A stretch of 11,464 nucleotides of DNA, from the NCBI GenBank assembly GCA_905197585.1, contig CAJJZO010000042.1, positions 1 to 11,464 on the forward strand, given 5' to 3'. The notes beneath the pieces were generated by a model. It was not told where the DNA came from. It made no database searches and saw only the letters and a list, made by a program, of their open reading frames with translations. The stretch's first letter is position 1, and the number at the start of each line of letters is the position of its first letter. Shown here one piece after another: positions 1-9,212 of the stretch. Source of the DNA: an uncultured Collinsella sp. GTDB lineage: Bacteria; Actinomycetota; Coriobacteriia; Coriobacteriales; Coriobacteriaceae. The position numbers and the translations under genes were made by a program.

Positions 1-1168
1 ATTTGCCCAGGCCGCGGCGTGAACTGGTGAGCCGTATGAGCACAAAGACCGTAATCGGCAGCTCACGCGACAGCAGCGCCTGACTCCAAATGAGACCCTC
101 AAAAGGATTCGGGACGACCAGGCACGCCGCCACTGCGCCGACGAAACAGGTCGCCACCCCGATCGAGGAATGTCGGTCGTGGATGTCGTATTCCTCATCG
201 AACATGCCCGCGGTGATGGTGCCCGCCGCCATGCCCGCCGTCACACTACTCGATAGGCCCGCAAACAGCAGCGCCACCGCAAAGATTGTCGAGCTCGCCG
301 GGCCCAGAATGGGGGAGAGTGTAGCCGCTGCGACGGCGAGGTCGTCTACGACCATGCCGTGCGCAAAGAAGGTCGTTGCGGCCAGGATGACCATGGCCGA
401 GTTGATTGCCCAGCCCACGCCCATCGAAAAGAGCGTGTCGAAGAGCTCGTAGCGCAGACGTTCTTCGATAACCCGCTCGCCTTGGCCTTCGAAGTGCATG
501 GATTGGATGACTTCGGAGTGCAGGAAGAGGTTGTGGGGCATAACGACCGCGCCTAGGACACTTACGATAATCGCTGCCGAGCCGGTGGGCATACTGGGCG
601 TGATCCAGCTTGCGGCGGCTTGCGGCCAGTCGACCTTGACTAGCGCAAGCTCGGCCAAAAACGAGAGTCCTACCACGCCTACGAAGGCGATGATCCAGCG
701 TTCGGCACGCTTGTAGGAGTTCGTCATGAGCATCGCCATCGATACTGCCGCCACGATGACGCAGCCCGCACGCACGGGCAGCCCAAAGAGCATTTGAAGG
801 GCAATCGCGCCACCCAGGACTTCGGCCATGGCGGTGGCGATGGGCGCGAGATAGGCACTGGCGAGCACCGTGCGTCCAACGAAGCGGGGGAGGTAACGTG
901 TCGTGGCCTCGGCAAGACAGGCGCCCGTGGTGATACCCAGGTGCGCCGCATTGTGCTGCAGCACAATGAGCATAATCGTGGACAGTGTGACGATCCACAG
1001 CAGCGCGTAGCCAAACTGCGAGCCCGCGGCCATATTGGAGGCCCAGTTGCCCGGGGCGATAAAGCCGACGGGCACGAGTAACCCGGGGCCGATATGCCGC
1101 GCAATGTCTAGGCCTCCGTGACCGCCGGTGCGTCGGGAGCCAAAATGTTGTTTGAGATGGTTGAGCAT
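1..1168 (-). CDS. Nramp/SLC11-family metal-ion transporter-like protein, APGN variant (3' partial)
   Basis: Predicted multi-pass inner-membrane carrier of the Nramp (SLC11, MntH-like) family, which usually brings in Mn2+ or Fe2+ with protons. I translated this frame by hand: 389 residues are visible and the C-terminus lies beyond the window. The TM1 signature is at residues 38-54 (APGNWASNMAAGSQFGY), and the TM6 signature is at 206-219 (GAVVMPHNLFLHSE) with the metal-ligand Met at 210. A further conserved stretch, GLSSSVTAGMAAG, is at 304-316. Canonical family members have DPGN in TM1; here the metal-coordinating Asp is Ala38, while Asn41 and Met210 remain. The substrate is therefore uncertain and a standard MntH name would be unsafe. 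The ATG at 1168-1166 is preceded by AGGAG (complement of 1175-1179) with 6 bases of spacing. It is divergent from gltB. Family is near certain; substrate unknown. Confidence 0.9.
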   Translation of the reverse strand, partial: MLNHLKQHFGSRRTGGHGGLDIARHIGPGLLVPVGFIAPGNWASNMAAGSQFGYALLWIVTLSTIMLIVLQHNAAHLGITTGACLAEATTRYLPRFVGRTVLASAYLAPIATAMAEVLGGAIALQMLFGLPVRAGCVIVAAVSMAMLMTNSYKRAERWIIAFVGVVGLSFLAELALVKVDWPQAAASWITPSMPTGSAAIIVSVLGAVVMPHNLFLHSEVIQSMHFEGQGERVIEERLRYELFDTLFSMGVGWAINSAMVILAATTFFAHGMVVDDLAVAAATLSPILGPASSTIFAVALLFAGLSSSVTAGMAAGTITAGMFDEEYDIHDRHSSIGVATCFVGAVAACLVVPNPFEGLIWSQALLSRELPITVFVLIRLTSSRRGLGK

Positions 1169-1204
1169 GGTGCGCTCCTGTGTGCCGTTTGTTTGACGCC
1201 GCAA

Positions 1205-1253
1205 AGGATACCCGTTTTAGGCTCAAAAGTTAACTATGACTAACAAAATAGTT
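1205..1253 (-). promoter_or_regulatory. Candidate promoter and small dyad upstream of the Nramp-like gene
   Basis: Reading the minus strand, TTAACT (complement of 1228-1233) and TATCCT (complement of 1205-1210) are separated by 17 bases. Each matches four of six sigma-70-type consensus bases. This would give a leader of about 30 bases. An inverted repeat, AACTAT at 1232-1237 and ATAGTT at 1248-1253, overlaps the upstream edge of the -35 and could be an operator, for example for a metal-sensing repressor. The regulator is a guess; the pattern is short and could be chance. Confidence 0.35.
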
Positions 1254-1289
1254 GTATTTGAATGGGGTGGGGAAAGGGGGTTGCCGAAA

Positions 1290-1427
1290 TGTCTTGATCT
1301 GTAACAACTGGGGATGGAAATTGGGTCTAGGTGTTACAGATCAAGACAGGAAGAAATGGTCCTATGGAAAATCTCGATCTGTAACAGTTAGCTGCAAAAA
1401 CCGGCCCTTCGTGTTACAGATTGAGAT
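1290..1427 (+). repeat. Repeat array A: two long inverted-repeat elements
   Basis: Element 1 has arms 1290-1306 and 1332-1348, a perfect 17-bp inverted repeat. Element 2 has arms 1371-1386 and 1412-1427, 16 bp with a single difference (G1376 opposite T1422) that becomes a G-U pair if the plus strand is transcribed. In both, exactly 27 bp lie between GTAAC and GTTAC. The two elements are offset by exactly 80 bp. The array lies between divergent genes, upstream of both the Nramp-like gene and gltB, so it is unlikely to be simply a terminator. The open frame that crosses it (1252-1503) is not a credible gene. Confidence 0.9.
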
Positions 1428-1510
1428 GTTTGAAGCGGTGAGTTTACAGGTCGAACTTGGGGCCTATGTTGCCGTCCTTGAGGTCGGCGGTGTCCACTCG
1501 TAGGGCGTGC

Positions 1511-1605
1511 GTTACGCGATTGTTTCGAAACGGGTGGGAAACACAACGGGCCGGCGATGCACCTAGTATGCCTAGTCAACTGACTGTCTAATAGCTAGGG
1601 GAGGA
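1511..1605 (+). promoter_or_regulatory. Putative gltB control region
   Basis: This stretch holds GTTAC (1511-1515), the 10-bp palindrome GTTTCGAAAC (1522-1531), and two GAAAC half-sites (1527-1531 and 1538-1542) exactly 6 bases apart. That 11-bp spacing matches half-sites of actinobacterial GlnR-type nitrogen regulators, although the full four-half-site arrangement is not present. A TAGTAT hexamer (1564-1569) could be a -10 box but has no good -35. A small dyad, AGTCA/TGACT, covers 1574-1585. The gltB ribosome binding site GGGGAGG is at 1599-1605. Nitrogen regulation of gltBD would be biologically sensible, but the operator is an inference. Confidence 0.3.
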
Positions 1606-1610
1606 TCGCG

Positions 1611-4600
1611 ATGCAGGCAGATTCCGCTCAACAGCAGGGCCTTTATCGCCCCGAATTCGACCACGATGCATGCGGCATCGGCGCGCTTGCCGATATCAAC
1701 GGCGAGCGCCATCACCAGATTCTGGACGATGCGCTGTCCATTCTGGTCAACTTGGAGCACCGCGGCGGCACCGGACTCGAGAAGAACACCGGCGACGGCG
1801 CCGGCATCCTGTTCCAGGTTCCGCATCACTTTTTCCGCAAAGAGGCTCAAAAGTGCGGCCAGATTCTGCCGGCAGAGGGCGACTATGGCGTGGCCATGCT
1901 GTTTTTCCCGCAGGACGACAAGGGCGTAGAGGATGCCCGCCGCGTGTTTGAGGAGGGCTGCGCCGAGGCCGGCGTGCCGCTGCTCTTTTGGCGTGAGGTG
2001 CCCGTCGACCCGCACGACCTGGGCGAGACGGCCCGCGCCTGCATGCCCACAATCTTGCAGGCCTTCCTGGGCCGCCCCGACGACACGCCCGCCGGCGACG
2101 CCTTCGAGCGCCGCCTGTATGTGTGCCGCCGCACCATCGAGAAGAAGGCCGACGCCGAGTTCGCCTTGCGCGACAAGATCTTCTATGTGTGCTCCATGAG
2201 CTCGCGCACCATCGTGTACAAGGGCATGCTTGTGGCCACGCAGATGCGCCGTTTCTTCATCGACCTCAACGACGCCGCCGTCAAAACGGCCGTGGCGCTC
2301 GTCCACTCGCGCTACTCCACCAACACCACGCCCAGCTGGGAGCGCGCGCACCCCAACCGCTTTATCATCCACAACGGCGAGATCAACACCCTCAAGGGCA
2401 ACGTCAACTGGATTCGCGCCCGCGAACCCAACCTGTACAGCCCCGTGCTGCAGCACGATCTTGAGCGCGTGATGCCCATCATCAACCGCGAGGGCTCCGA
2501 CTCCGCGATTCTGGACAATGTGCTTGAGTTCCTGGTCATGAACGGTCGCCCGCTCACGCGTGCCGCATCCATGCTGCTGCCAGAGCCGTGGGACCACAAC
2601 GACAGCCTGAGTGAGGAGCGCCGCGCCTACGACGCTTACCAGTCCATGCTCATGGAGCCGTGGGACGGTCCTGCCGCTATCGCCTTTACCGACGGCCGTA
2701 CCCTGGGTGCCGCCCTCGACCGTAACGGCCTGCGTCCGGCTCGCTACTACGTGACGCGCGACGGCCGCTTTATGCTGGCGAGTGAGGTGGGCACCATCGA
2801 GGTGAGCCCCGAGAACATCCTGACGAGCGGCTGTCTGGGACCGGGCCAGATGCTCGAGGTCGATTTTGCCCGCGGCCGCGTGATCTACAACGACGAGCTG
2901 CGCGCCTGTTACGCCAAGGAAAAGCCCTATCGCGACTGGATCGCCGAGGAGACGCTGACCGTCGAGGCTCTCGACAAGCCCGTCGCGCCCACGCCCGCCG
3001 AGGATGCCGAGGTGCCCGCCGCCGTGCGTATGGCCAAGCTCGGCTACCACTGGGATGACGTCGACGAGGTCGTGCGTCCTATGGCCCAGCAGGGCAAGGC
3101 ACCGCTCGCTTCGATGGGCATCGATGCGCCGCTGGCCTGCCTGTCCAAGAAGACGCGCTCGTTCTTTGACTACTTCTATCAGTTGTTCGCCCAGGTCACG
3201 AACCCGCCGATCGACGCCCTGCGCGAGCATATGGTGACTTCGACCACGCTCTACCTGGGCAACCACGGCAACCTGCTCGAGGACTCCCGTACGGCCTGCC
3301 AGCTGGTGCGCCTGGAGCGCCCGCTGCTGAGCGAGGAGGAGTTCGACCGCATTTGCGCGATTGACCGTGTTGGCTTTAAGACCCGCCGTTTCCGTGCCGT
3401 CTACCGCCGCGATGCCGGCGAGGGCGCGCTGCAGGCTGCGCTCAAGCAGCTTGCCGAAGACGTCGAGGCTGCGGTTCGCGATGGCGTGAACATCGTGGTG
3501 CTGAGCGATCGCGCCGGAGCGGGCGAGGTGCCCGTGCCGTCGCTGCTCGCCGTGGGCTGCGTGCACAACCACCTGATCCGTGCCGGCGTGCGCACCTTTG
3601 CCGATATCGTGGTGGAGTGCGGCGACGCCGTGTCCCCGCACGACTTTGCGGCGCTGGTGGGCTACTCCGCAAGCGGCATCTATCCGTACAACGCGCATGC
3701 GTGCATCCGCGATCTGGCGGCACGCGGCGATCTGGACGTGACGGCCGAGCAGGGCATCGCCAATTACAACAAGGCCGCGACGGCGGGCATCGTCTCCATC
3801 ATGTCCAAGATGGGCATCTCCACGGTGCAGAGCTACCACTCCGCGCAGATCTTCGAGGCCGTGGGCTTCACTCCGGAGTTCGTCAACGCGTACTTCGCCG
3901 GCACGGTGAGCCGTGTGGGCGGTATAGGTGTTGAGGACGTCGAACGCGAGCAAAATGAGCGCTATGACGCCGCGCTTGCTATCCTTAAGAGCCCGGCTCC
4001 CGATCAGCTGCCCACGTTGGGCCTGACCAAGTGGCGCCCGCTCGGCGGCGAGGATCACCTCATCGATCCGCAGACTGTCTACTTGCTGCAGACCGCCTGC
4101 CGTGAGGACAGCTACGACACCTTTAAGGAGTACGGCGCCCGCCTGCACCGCACCGGCCGTGCCGTGCGCTTGCGCGACCTGCTGGACTTTGATGCCAGCG
4201 GTCGCACGCCGGTTTCGCTCGACGAGGTGGAGCCTGCGCTCAATATCGTCCGCCGCTTTAACACCGGCGCCATGTCGTATGGCTCCATCAGCAAAGAGGC
4301 GCACGAGTGCATGGCCATCGCCATGAACCGCCTGCACGGCCGTTCCAACTCCGGCGAGGGCGGTGAGGATCCGCGTCGCGAAACGCCGCTGGCCAACGGC
4401 GACTCCAAGAACTCCGCCATCAAGCAGGTGGCAAGCGCGCGCTTTGGCGTGACGAGCCGCTACCTGTGCAGCGCCTTCGAGATTCAGATCAAGATGGCCC
4501 AGGGCGCCAAGCCCGGCGAGGGCGGCCACCTGCCCGGCAAGAAGGTCTACCCCTGGATCGCCGAGGTCCGTCAGTCCACGCCCGGCATCGGTCTGATCTC

Positions 4601-6308
4601 GCCTCCGCCGCACCACGACATCTACTCCATCGAGGACCTGGCAGAGCTTATCTTCGATCTTAAGAACGCCAACCCCGGCGCACGCGTGTCGGTCAAGCTG
4701 GTCAGCGAGGCCGGTGTCGGCACCATCGCCACCGGCGTGGCCAAGGGTGCCGCCGACAAGATTTTGATCAGCGGCCACAACGGCGGCTCCGGTGCCGCGG
4801 CGCGCGATTCGATCTGGCACGCCGGTCTGCCGCTGGAGCTCGGTCTTGCCGAGGCCCAGCAGACGCTGCTGCAAAACGGCCTGCGCTCGCGCGTGGTACT
4901 CGAGGCCGACGGCAAGCTCATGGACGGCACCGACGTCGCCGTCGCCTGCCTGCTGGGTGCCGAGGAGTTTGGCTTTGCGACCATGCCGCTCATCTCCATG
5001 GGCTGCCTCATGCAGCGCGACTGCCAGCAGGATACCTGCCCGGCCGGCATCGCTACGCAAAACTGCCGCCTGCGTCGCGGCTTCCGCGGCAAGCCCGAGC
5101 ACGTTGAGCACTTTATGCTCTTTGTTGCCGAGCAGCTGCGCGAGGTCATGGCGAGCCTGGGCTTCCGCACTGTCGACGAGATGGTCGGCCATCCCGAGTG
5201 CTTGCGCCAGATCGAGGTCCCGGGCAACCGCAAGGCCAACCTGCTCGATCTGTCGCCCGTGCTGGCAAGCGCGACCTGCGAGTTCGGTGCCCATATTCCG
5301 GGTGCCGACGGCCGTCACTTCCTGCCGCAGATGGCCGCGGACAGCGAGCTCGACAAGACGCTCGACTCCACGTTGTTTGTGCCCTATACGGCCGATGCCC
5401 GTGCGCACCTGCGTCCGATTCGCTTCCGCGCCGATATCGCCAACGTCAACCGCTGCGTGGGCACCATCTTGGGCAATGCGGTGACCAAGGCGCATCCCGA
5501 GGGCCTGCCCGCCGGCTCCATCACCATCGATTGCGATGGTTCGGCCGGTCAGAGCTTTGGCGCCTTCCTGCCGCGCGGCATTACGCTCAACGTGTGCGGC
5601 GACGCCAACGACTACTTTGGCAAGGGCCTTTCGGGCGGCGAGGTGTCGGTGCGCCCCAACCCGCATGCGACCTACAAGTTCGATGAGAACATCATCGTGG
5701 GCAACGTTGCGTTCTTTGGCGCCACGAGCGGCCGCGGCTTCATTAACGGCCTGGCAGGCCAGCGCTTTGGCGTACGCAACTCCGGTGCCACGGTGGTGGT
5801 CGAGGGCTGCGGCAACCATGGCTGCGAGTACATGACGGGTGGTCTGGCGCTCATCCTGGGCGAGGTCGGGCAGAACTTCGCCGCCGGCATGACGGGTGGC
5901 GTGGCCTATGTCTTTGACCAGTACGGCACGCTCGATGCCCGTGTGAACCACGAGAGCGTTGAGCTTAAAGCCCCGACTGCCGGCGAGCTGGCGCAGATTC
6001 GCGAGCTCATCCAGGAGCACGTGGACGCGACGCAGAGCCCGCGCGGCATTAAGCTGCTCTACAGCTTTGAGACGATGAGCAAGCACTTTGTGAAGGTCAT
6101 TCCAACCGAGTACGAGCGCGTGCTGGCGATTGTCGCCGCCGCCGAGGCCGTGGGCAAGACGCATGCGCAGGCCGAGGAGCTGGCGTTTGACATTGTGACC
6201 GGTCGCGCCGACGCCGCCGATGTCGCTCGCTTTGATGTGGCGGGTGGTGTCGCTGGCGCTGTGCCCGCCGCCGCCAGCTCTGTTGCTTCGACCAAGAAGG
6301 AGGCGTAA
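1611..6308 (+). CDS. gltB: Glutamate synthase (NADPH) large subunit
   Basis: Large (alpha) subunit of bacterial glutamate synthase. It takes the amide nitrogen of glutamine and transfers it to 2-oxoglutarate, giving two glutamates; with GltD it forms a cytosolic iron-sulfur flavoprotein. The protein has 1565 residues, slightly longer than the usual about 1,500 because of an Ala-rich tail. Domains in order: class II glutamine amidotransferase, with a 20-residue propeptide before catalytic Cys21 (ACGIG) and the motif HNGEINTLKGN near 254-264; central domain (about 490-790); FMN-binding synthase domain (about 840-1210), including FNTGAMSYGSISKEAH near 883 and HNGGSGA near 1056; and the C-terminal GXGXG beta-helix domain (about 1300-1500). 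The 3Fe-4S ligands Cys1132, Cys1138 and Cys1143 have the expected 5- and 4-residue gaps. The ATG follows GGGGAGG closely. It is first in an operon with gltD and looks intact. Confidence 0.98.
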   Translation: MQADSAQQQGLYRPEFDHDACGIGALADINGERHHQILDDALSILVNLEHRGGTGLEKNTGDGAGILFQVPHHFFRKEAQKCGQILPAEGDYGVAMLFFPQDDKGVEDARRVFEEGCAEAGVPLLFWREVPVDPHDLGETARACMPTILQAFLGRPDDTPAGDAFERRLYVCRRTIEKKADAEFALRDKIFYVCSMSSRTIVYKGMLVATQMRRFFIDLNDAAVKTAVALVHSRYSTNTTPSWERAHPNRFIIHNGEINTLKGNVNWIRAREPNLYSPVLQHDLERVMPIINREGSDSAILDNVLEFLVMNGRPLTRAASMLLPEPWDHNDSLSEERRAYDAYQSMLMEPWDGPAAIAFTDGRTLGAALDRNGLRPARYYVTRDGRFMLASEVGTIEVSPENILTSGCLGPGQMLEVDFARGRVIYNDELRACYAKEKPYRDWIAEETLTVEALDKPVAPTPAEDAEVPAAVRMAKLGYHWDDVDEVVRPMAQQGKAPLASMGIDAPLACLSKKTRSFFDYFYQLFAQVTNPPIDALREHMVTSTTLYLGNHGNLLEDSRTACQLVRLERPLLSEEEFDRICAIDRVGFKTRRFRAVYRRDAGEGALQAALKQLAEDVEAAVRDGVNIVVLSDRAGAGEVPVPSLLAVGCVHNHLIRAGVRTFADIVVECGDAVSPHDFAALVGYSASGIYPYNAHACIRDLAARGDLDVTAEQGIANYNKAATAGIVSIMSKMGISTVQSYHSAQIFEAVGFTPEFVNAYFAGTVSRVGGIGVEDVEREQNERYDAALAILKSPAPDQLPTLGLTKWRPLGGEDHLIDPQTVYLLQTACREDSYDTFKEYGARLHRTGRAVRLRDLLDFDASGRTPVSLDEVEPALNIVRRFNTGAMSYGSISKEAHECMAIAMNRLHGRSNSGEGGEDPRRETPLANGDSKNSAIKQVASARFGVTSRYLCSAFEIQIKMAQGAKPGEGGHLPGKKVYPWIAEVRQSTPGIGLISPPPHHDIYSIEDLAELIFDLKNANPGARVSVKLVSEAGVGTIATGVAKGAADKILISGHNGGSGAAARDSIWHAGLPLELGLAEAQQTLLQNGLRSRVVLEADGKLMDGTDVAVACLLGAEEFGFATMPLISMGCLMQRDCQQDTCPAGIATQNCRLRRGFRGKPEHVEHFMLFVAEQLREVMASLGFRTVDEMVGHPECLRQIEVPGNRKANLLDLSPVLASATCEFGAHIPGADGRHFLPQMAADSELDKTLDSTLFVPYTADARAHLRPIRFRADIANVNRCVGTILGNAVTKAHPEGLPAGSITIDCDGSAGQSFGAFLPRGITLNVCGDANDYFGKGLSGGEVSVRPNPHATYKFDENIIVGNVAFFGATSGRGFINGLAGQRFGVRNSGATVVVEGCGNHGCEYMTGGLALILGEVGQNFAAGMTGGVAYVFDQYGTLDARVNHESVELKAPTAGELAQIRELIQEHVDATQSPRGIKLLYSFETMSKHFVKVIPTEYERVLAIVAAAEAVGKTHAQAEELAFDIVTGRADAADVARFDVAGGVAGAVPAAASSVASTKKEA

Positions 6309-6313
6309 GTGCC

Positions 6314-7795
<1,482 letters not shown>

Positions 7796-7797
7796 CG

Positions 7798-7854
7798 TAG
7801 TCATTTAAGAACGTCCCCAATGACTAGTCATTTTTTTGTCTAGTCGTTGGGGAC
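7798..7854 (+). terminator. Putative terminator with competing hairpins after gltD
   Basis: The 14-bp perfect palindrome AATGACTAGTCATT (7819-7832) runs into seven Ts (7831-7837), a compact intrinsic-terminator shape 23 bases after the gltD stop. It is nested in a larger inverted repeat: GTCCCCAATGACTAG (7813-7827) faces CTAGTCGTTGGGGAC (7840-7854), 14 Watson-Crick pairs plus one G-U, with the T-run in the loop. A third pairing is possible between TAGTCATT (7798-7805) and AATGACTA (7819-7826). The three structures exclude each other. Termination of gltBD is the simplest role. Confidence 0.6.
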
Positions 7855-7862
7855 ACTCTTTG

Positions 7863-7880
7863 CGAGCGATTTGCTCGTTT
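7863..7880 (+). terminator. Weak second hairpin downstream of gltD
   Basis: CGAGC (7863-7867) and GCTCG (7873-7877) can form a five-pair stem with a five-base loop, followed by TTT and then GTTG. It may back up the preceding terminator. The stem is short, so chance occurrence is quite possible. Confidence 0.25.
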
Positions 7881-8102
7881 GTTGACGTACGGGTGTTCAT
7901 TTGTCGACTTCTTGGGCTGTGGTCACCTGTTGTTTCTGTGGTGGCTGTGGGTATCTGGCTCAAAAGGACGGGTTGGCCGTCTATGTTTACCTGCGATTTT
8001 GTTGCGGTGCGCATTTTCGGTCAAGCTTTTAGTCAAGTGTTTGGTCAGCATCTGGTTTGCAGCCGGAGGCCTATTTTGCCCGCGCTGGTCGTGGCTGCCC
8101 AC
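7881..8102. other. T-rich intergenic stretch without a supported gene
   Basis: Unlike its neighbours this stretch is T-rich on the plus strand. The open frames crossing it start at TTG codons without ribosome binding sites, and one begins inside the gltD terminator loop, so I do not call them genes. It contains three copies of a short direct repeat with 12-bp period: GGTCAAGC (8019-8026), AGTCAAGT (8031-8038) and GGTCAGCA (8043-8050), each preceded by a T-run. A promoter for the 8150 gene presumably lies here, but I cannot identify a convincing one. Confidence 0.4.
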
Positions 8103-8144
8103 CCTCCTCGTAAGCTCAAATTGAGGTCCATCAGTTTGAGGAGG
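8103..8144 (+). promoter_or_regulatory. Ribosome binding site with a possible sequestering hairpin
   Basis: The ribosome binding site GAGGAGG (8138-8144) for the gene at 8150 is exactly complementary to CCTCCTC at 8103-8109. Inside that pairing, CTCAAA (8115-8120) can also pair with TTTGAG (8135-8140). An upstream GAGG (8123-8126) could compete for the CCTC segment. If the transcript starts upstream of 8103, translation of the 235-residue protein could be limited by this structure. It is seen directly as complementarity; the regulatory role is inference. Confidence 0.35.
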
Positions 8145-8149
8145 ATGCC

Positions 8150-8857
8150 ATGACTGATCACGCTTTAGGCCGAGCGCAGCTAGCCGAAGCCGTCGGCAAC
8201 GATATTGCCGACATGGCCCATTTTTGGATGCTGCGGAAGTTCCAGTTTTTGGAGCCGGCGCGCGAACAGTTCGAGATCATTGTCGACCCGTGGCTCAGCT
8301 ATTGCACCGAGCCTTCGCAAAACGAAATCATGGCCTACAACATGGCATTTACCGATTGGCTGCTCTTCGAGCGCTCCTATCGCCATGGCAAGACGCTGCT
8401 CGAGCTGTATGTTGAAGAGCCGCCGACATCGCTTTCGCCTGCCTCGCTCAAGCGGCTCGAGCAGGTACACGACACGCAGTATTTCTCGCGCTTTGGCATT
8501 TTGGACAAGGATCCTGCGACTGGTATGGTCGCGCTGAAGGACACGCGCGCCGACCGTCGCTTTGATGTCTACGACCCGCATATCGTGCAAAAGGAGCATT
8601 GGAGCGACGGAGCGATTGCGGTGCGCCTCGCCTGCGTCGACGATGTCTGGCTGACGGCGGGACAACTCTATCTGTATGACATCGCACGCCTGAGTGACAC
8701 GGCGGTCGATGGGCCTGGTGCGGTGCATCCGGAGGACCTGCAGGATGGCTTTGACACCTCGTGCATCAGTTTCTTCTTGCGTCTGGTCCGCGACATCATG
8801 GGCGCCCAGGGGCGGTACGTAAAGTCGCTCAACATCTACGAGCAGGAGTGGGAGTAG
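8150..8857 (+). CDS. Conserved-looking hypothetical protein, 235 aa
   Basis: I do not recognise a named family with confidence. The product is a soluble, acidic protein with many aromatics, without a signal peptide, membrane segment or cysteine cluster. The segment around residues 60-90 (AFTDWLLFE, then GKTLLELY) and the later SRFGILDKDPATGMVALKD followed by DVYDP recall proteins that carry a SEC-C-associated DWFLF...GKTPLE-type domain, often found in uncharacterised bacterial proteins, but the SEC-C zinc motif itself is absent. The ATG at 8150 follows GAGGAGG by 5 bases, a strong start. Codon use matches the neighbouring genes, which supports a real gene. It stands alone between the gltD terminator and repeat array B, with no co-oriented partner close enough to suggest a role. 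Its function is unknown. Confidence 0.85.
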   Translation: MTDHALGRAQLAEAVGNDIADMAHFWMLRKFQFLEPAREQFEIIVDPWLSYCTEPSQNEIMAYNMAFTDWLLFERSYRHGKTLLELYVEEPPTSLSPASLKRLEQVHDTQYFSRFGILDKDPATGMVALKDTRADRRFDVYDPHIVQKEHWSDGAIAVRLACVDDVWLTAGQLYLYDIARLSDTAVDGPGAVHPEDLQDGFDTSCISFFLRLVRDIMGAQGRYVKSLNIYEQEWE

Positions 8858-8893
8858 GGGATGTTACTGGTGTCGCTCTGCTGCCCCTGACTT

Positions 8894-9193
8894 TGTCTCA
8901 ATCTGTAACGTTTAGGGACAAAAAACCGGTCTACCTGTTACAGATTGAGACGAACGCTTGGGCGCCGCTGGTTTGTCTAAATCTGTAACGTTTGGGGGGC
9001 TGGAGAACGTCTAACTGTTACAGATCGAGACGTTTGGCACCTGGTTGGGGGAATGTCTCAATCTGTAACATCTACAGGCCAAAACTCGACCTACCTGTTA
9101 CAAATCGAGACAAAGGTTGGACGCGGTGTCGAAAGATCTCGATCTGTAACATCTAGCGGCCAAAAATCGGTCTTCCTGTTACAGATCAAGACA
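8894..9193 (+). repeat. Repeat array B: four long inverted-repeat elements
   Basis: Arms of the four elements are: 8895-8909/8937-8951 (perfect 15 bp); 8975-8989/9017-9031 (two mismatches, left arm reads GTCTAAATC); 9054-9070/9096-9112 (two mismatches); and 9136-9151/9177-9192 (two mismatches). In every element exactly 27 bp separate GTAAC from GTTAC. Successive elements are offset by 80, 80 and 81 bp. The centres are related: three contain a CAAAA run and most end CTACCT or a near variant, with a shared (G/A)T(T/C)TAG start. The array fills the space between the 235-residue gene and the nuclease-like gene, and its last arm ends about 10 bases before the next ribosome binding site. Confidence 0.92.
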
Positions 9194-9212
9194 TTTGTCA
9201 GCGGAGGCAACG

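Noticed and set aside
246..1226. A 326-residue minus-strand frame and a 126-residue frame at 724-1104
   Set aside because: They are Arg- and Pro-rich shadows of the Nramp-like gene, which occupies another minus-strand frame with the expected membrane segments and motifs.
1252..1503. An 83-residue open frame across array A
   Set aside because: It consists mainly of the two repeat elements, has no ribosome binding site and matches no domain.
7836..8153. A 105-residue open frame after gltD, and a second 81-residue frame at 7879-8124
   Set aside because: Both begin at TTG without a ribosome binding site. The first starts inside the terminator loop and overlaps the start of the 8150 gene. The hydrophobic look follows from T-rich sequence.
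8894..9193. CRISPR array
   Set aside because: Period and palindromic repeats look CRISPR-like, but the arms alternate in orientation, the 27-bp centres are related rather than unique, and the linkers are 23-24 bp. No cas gene is present in the window.
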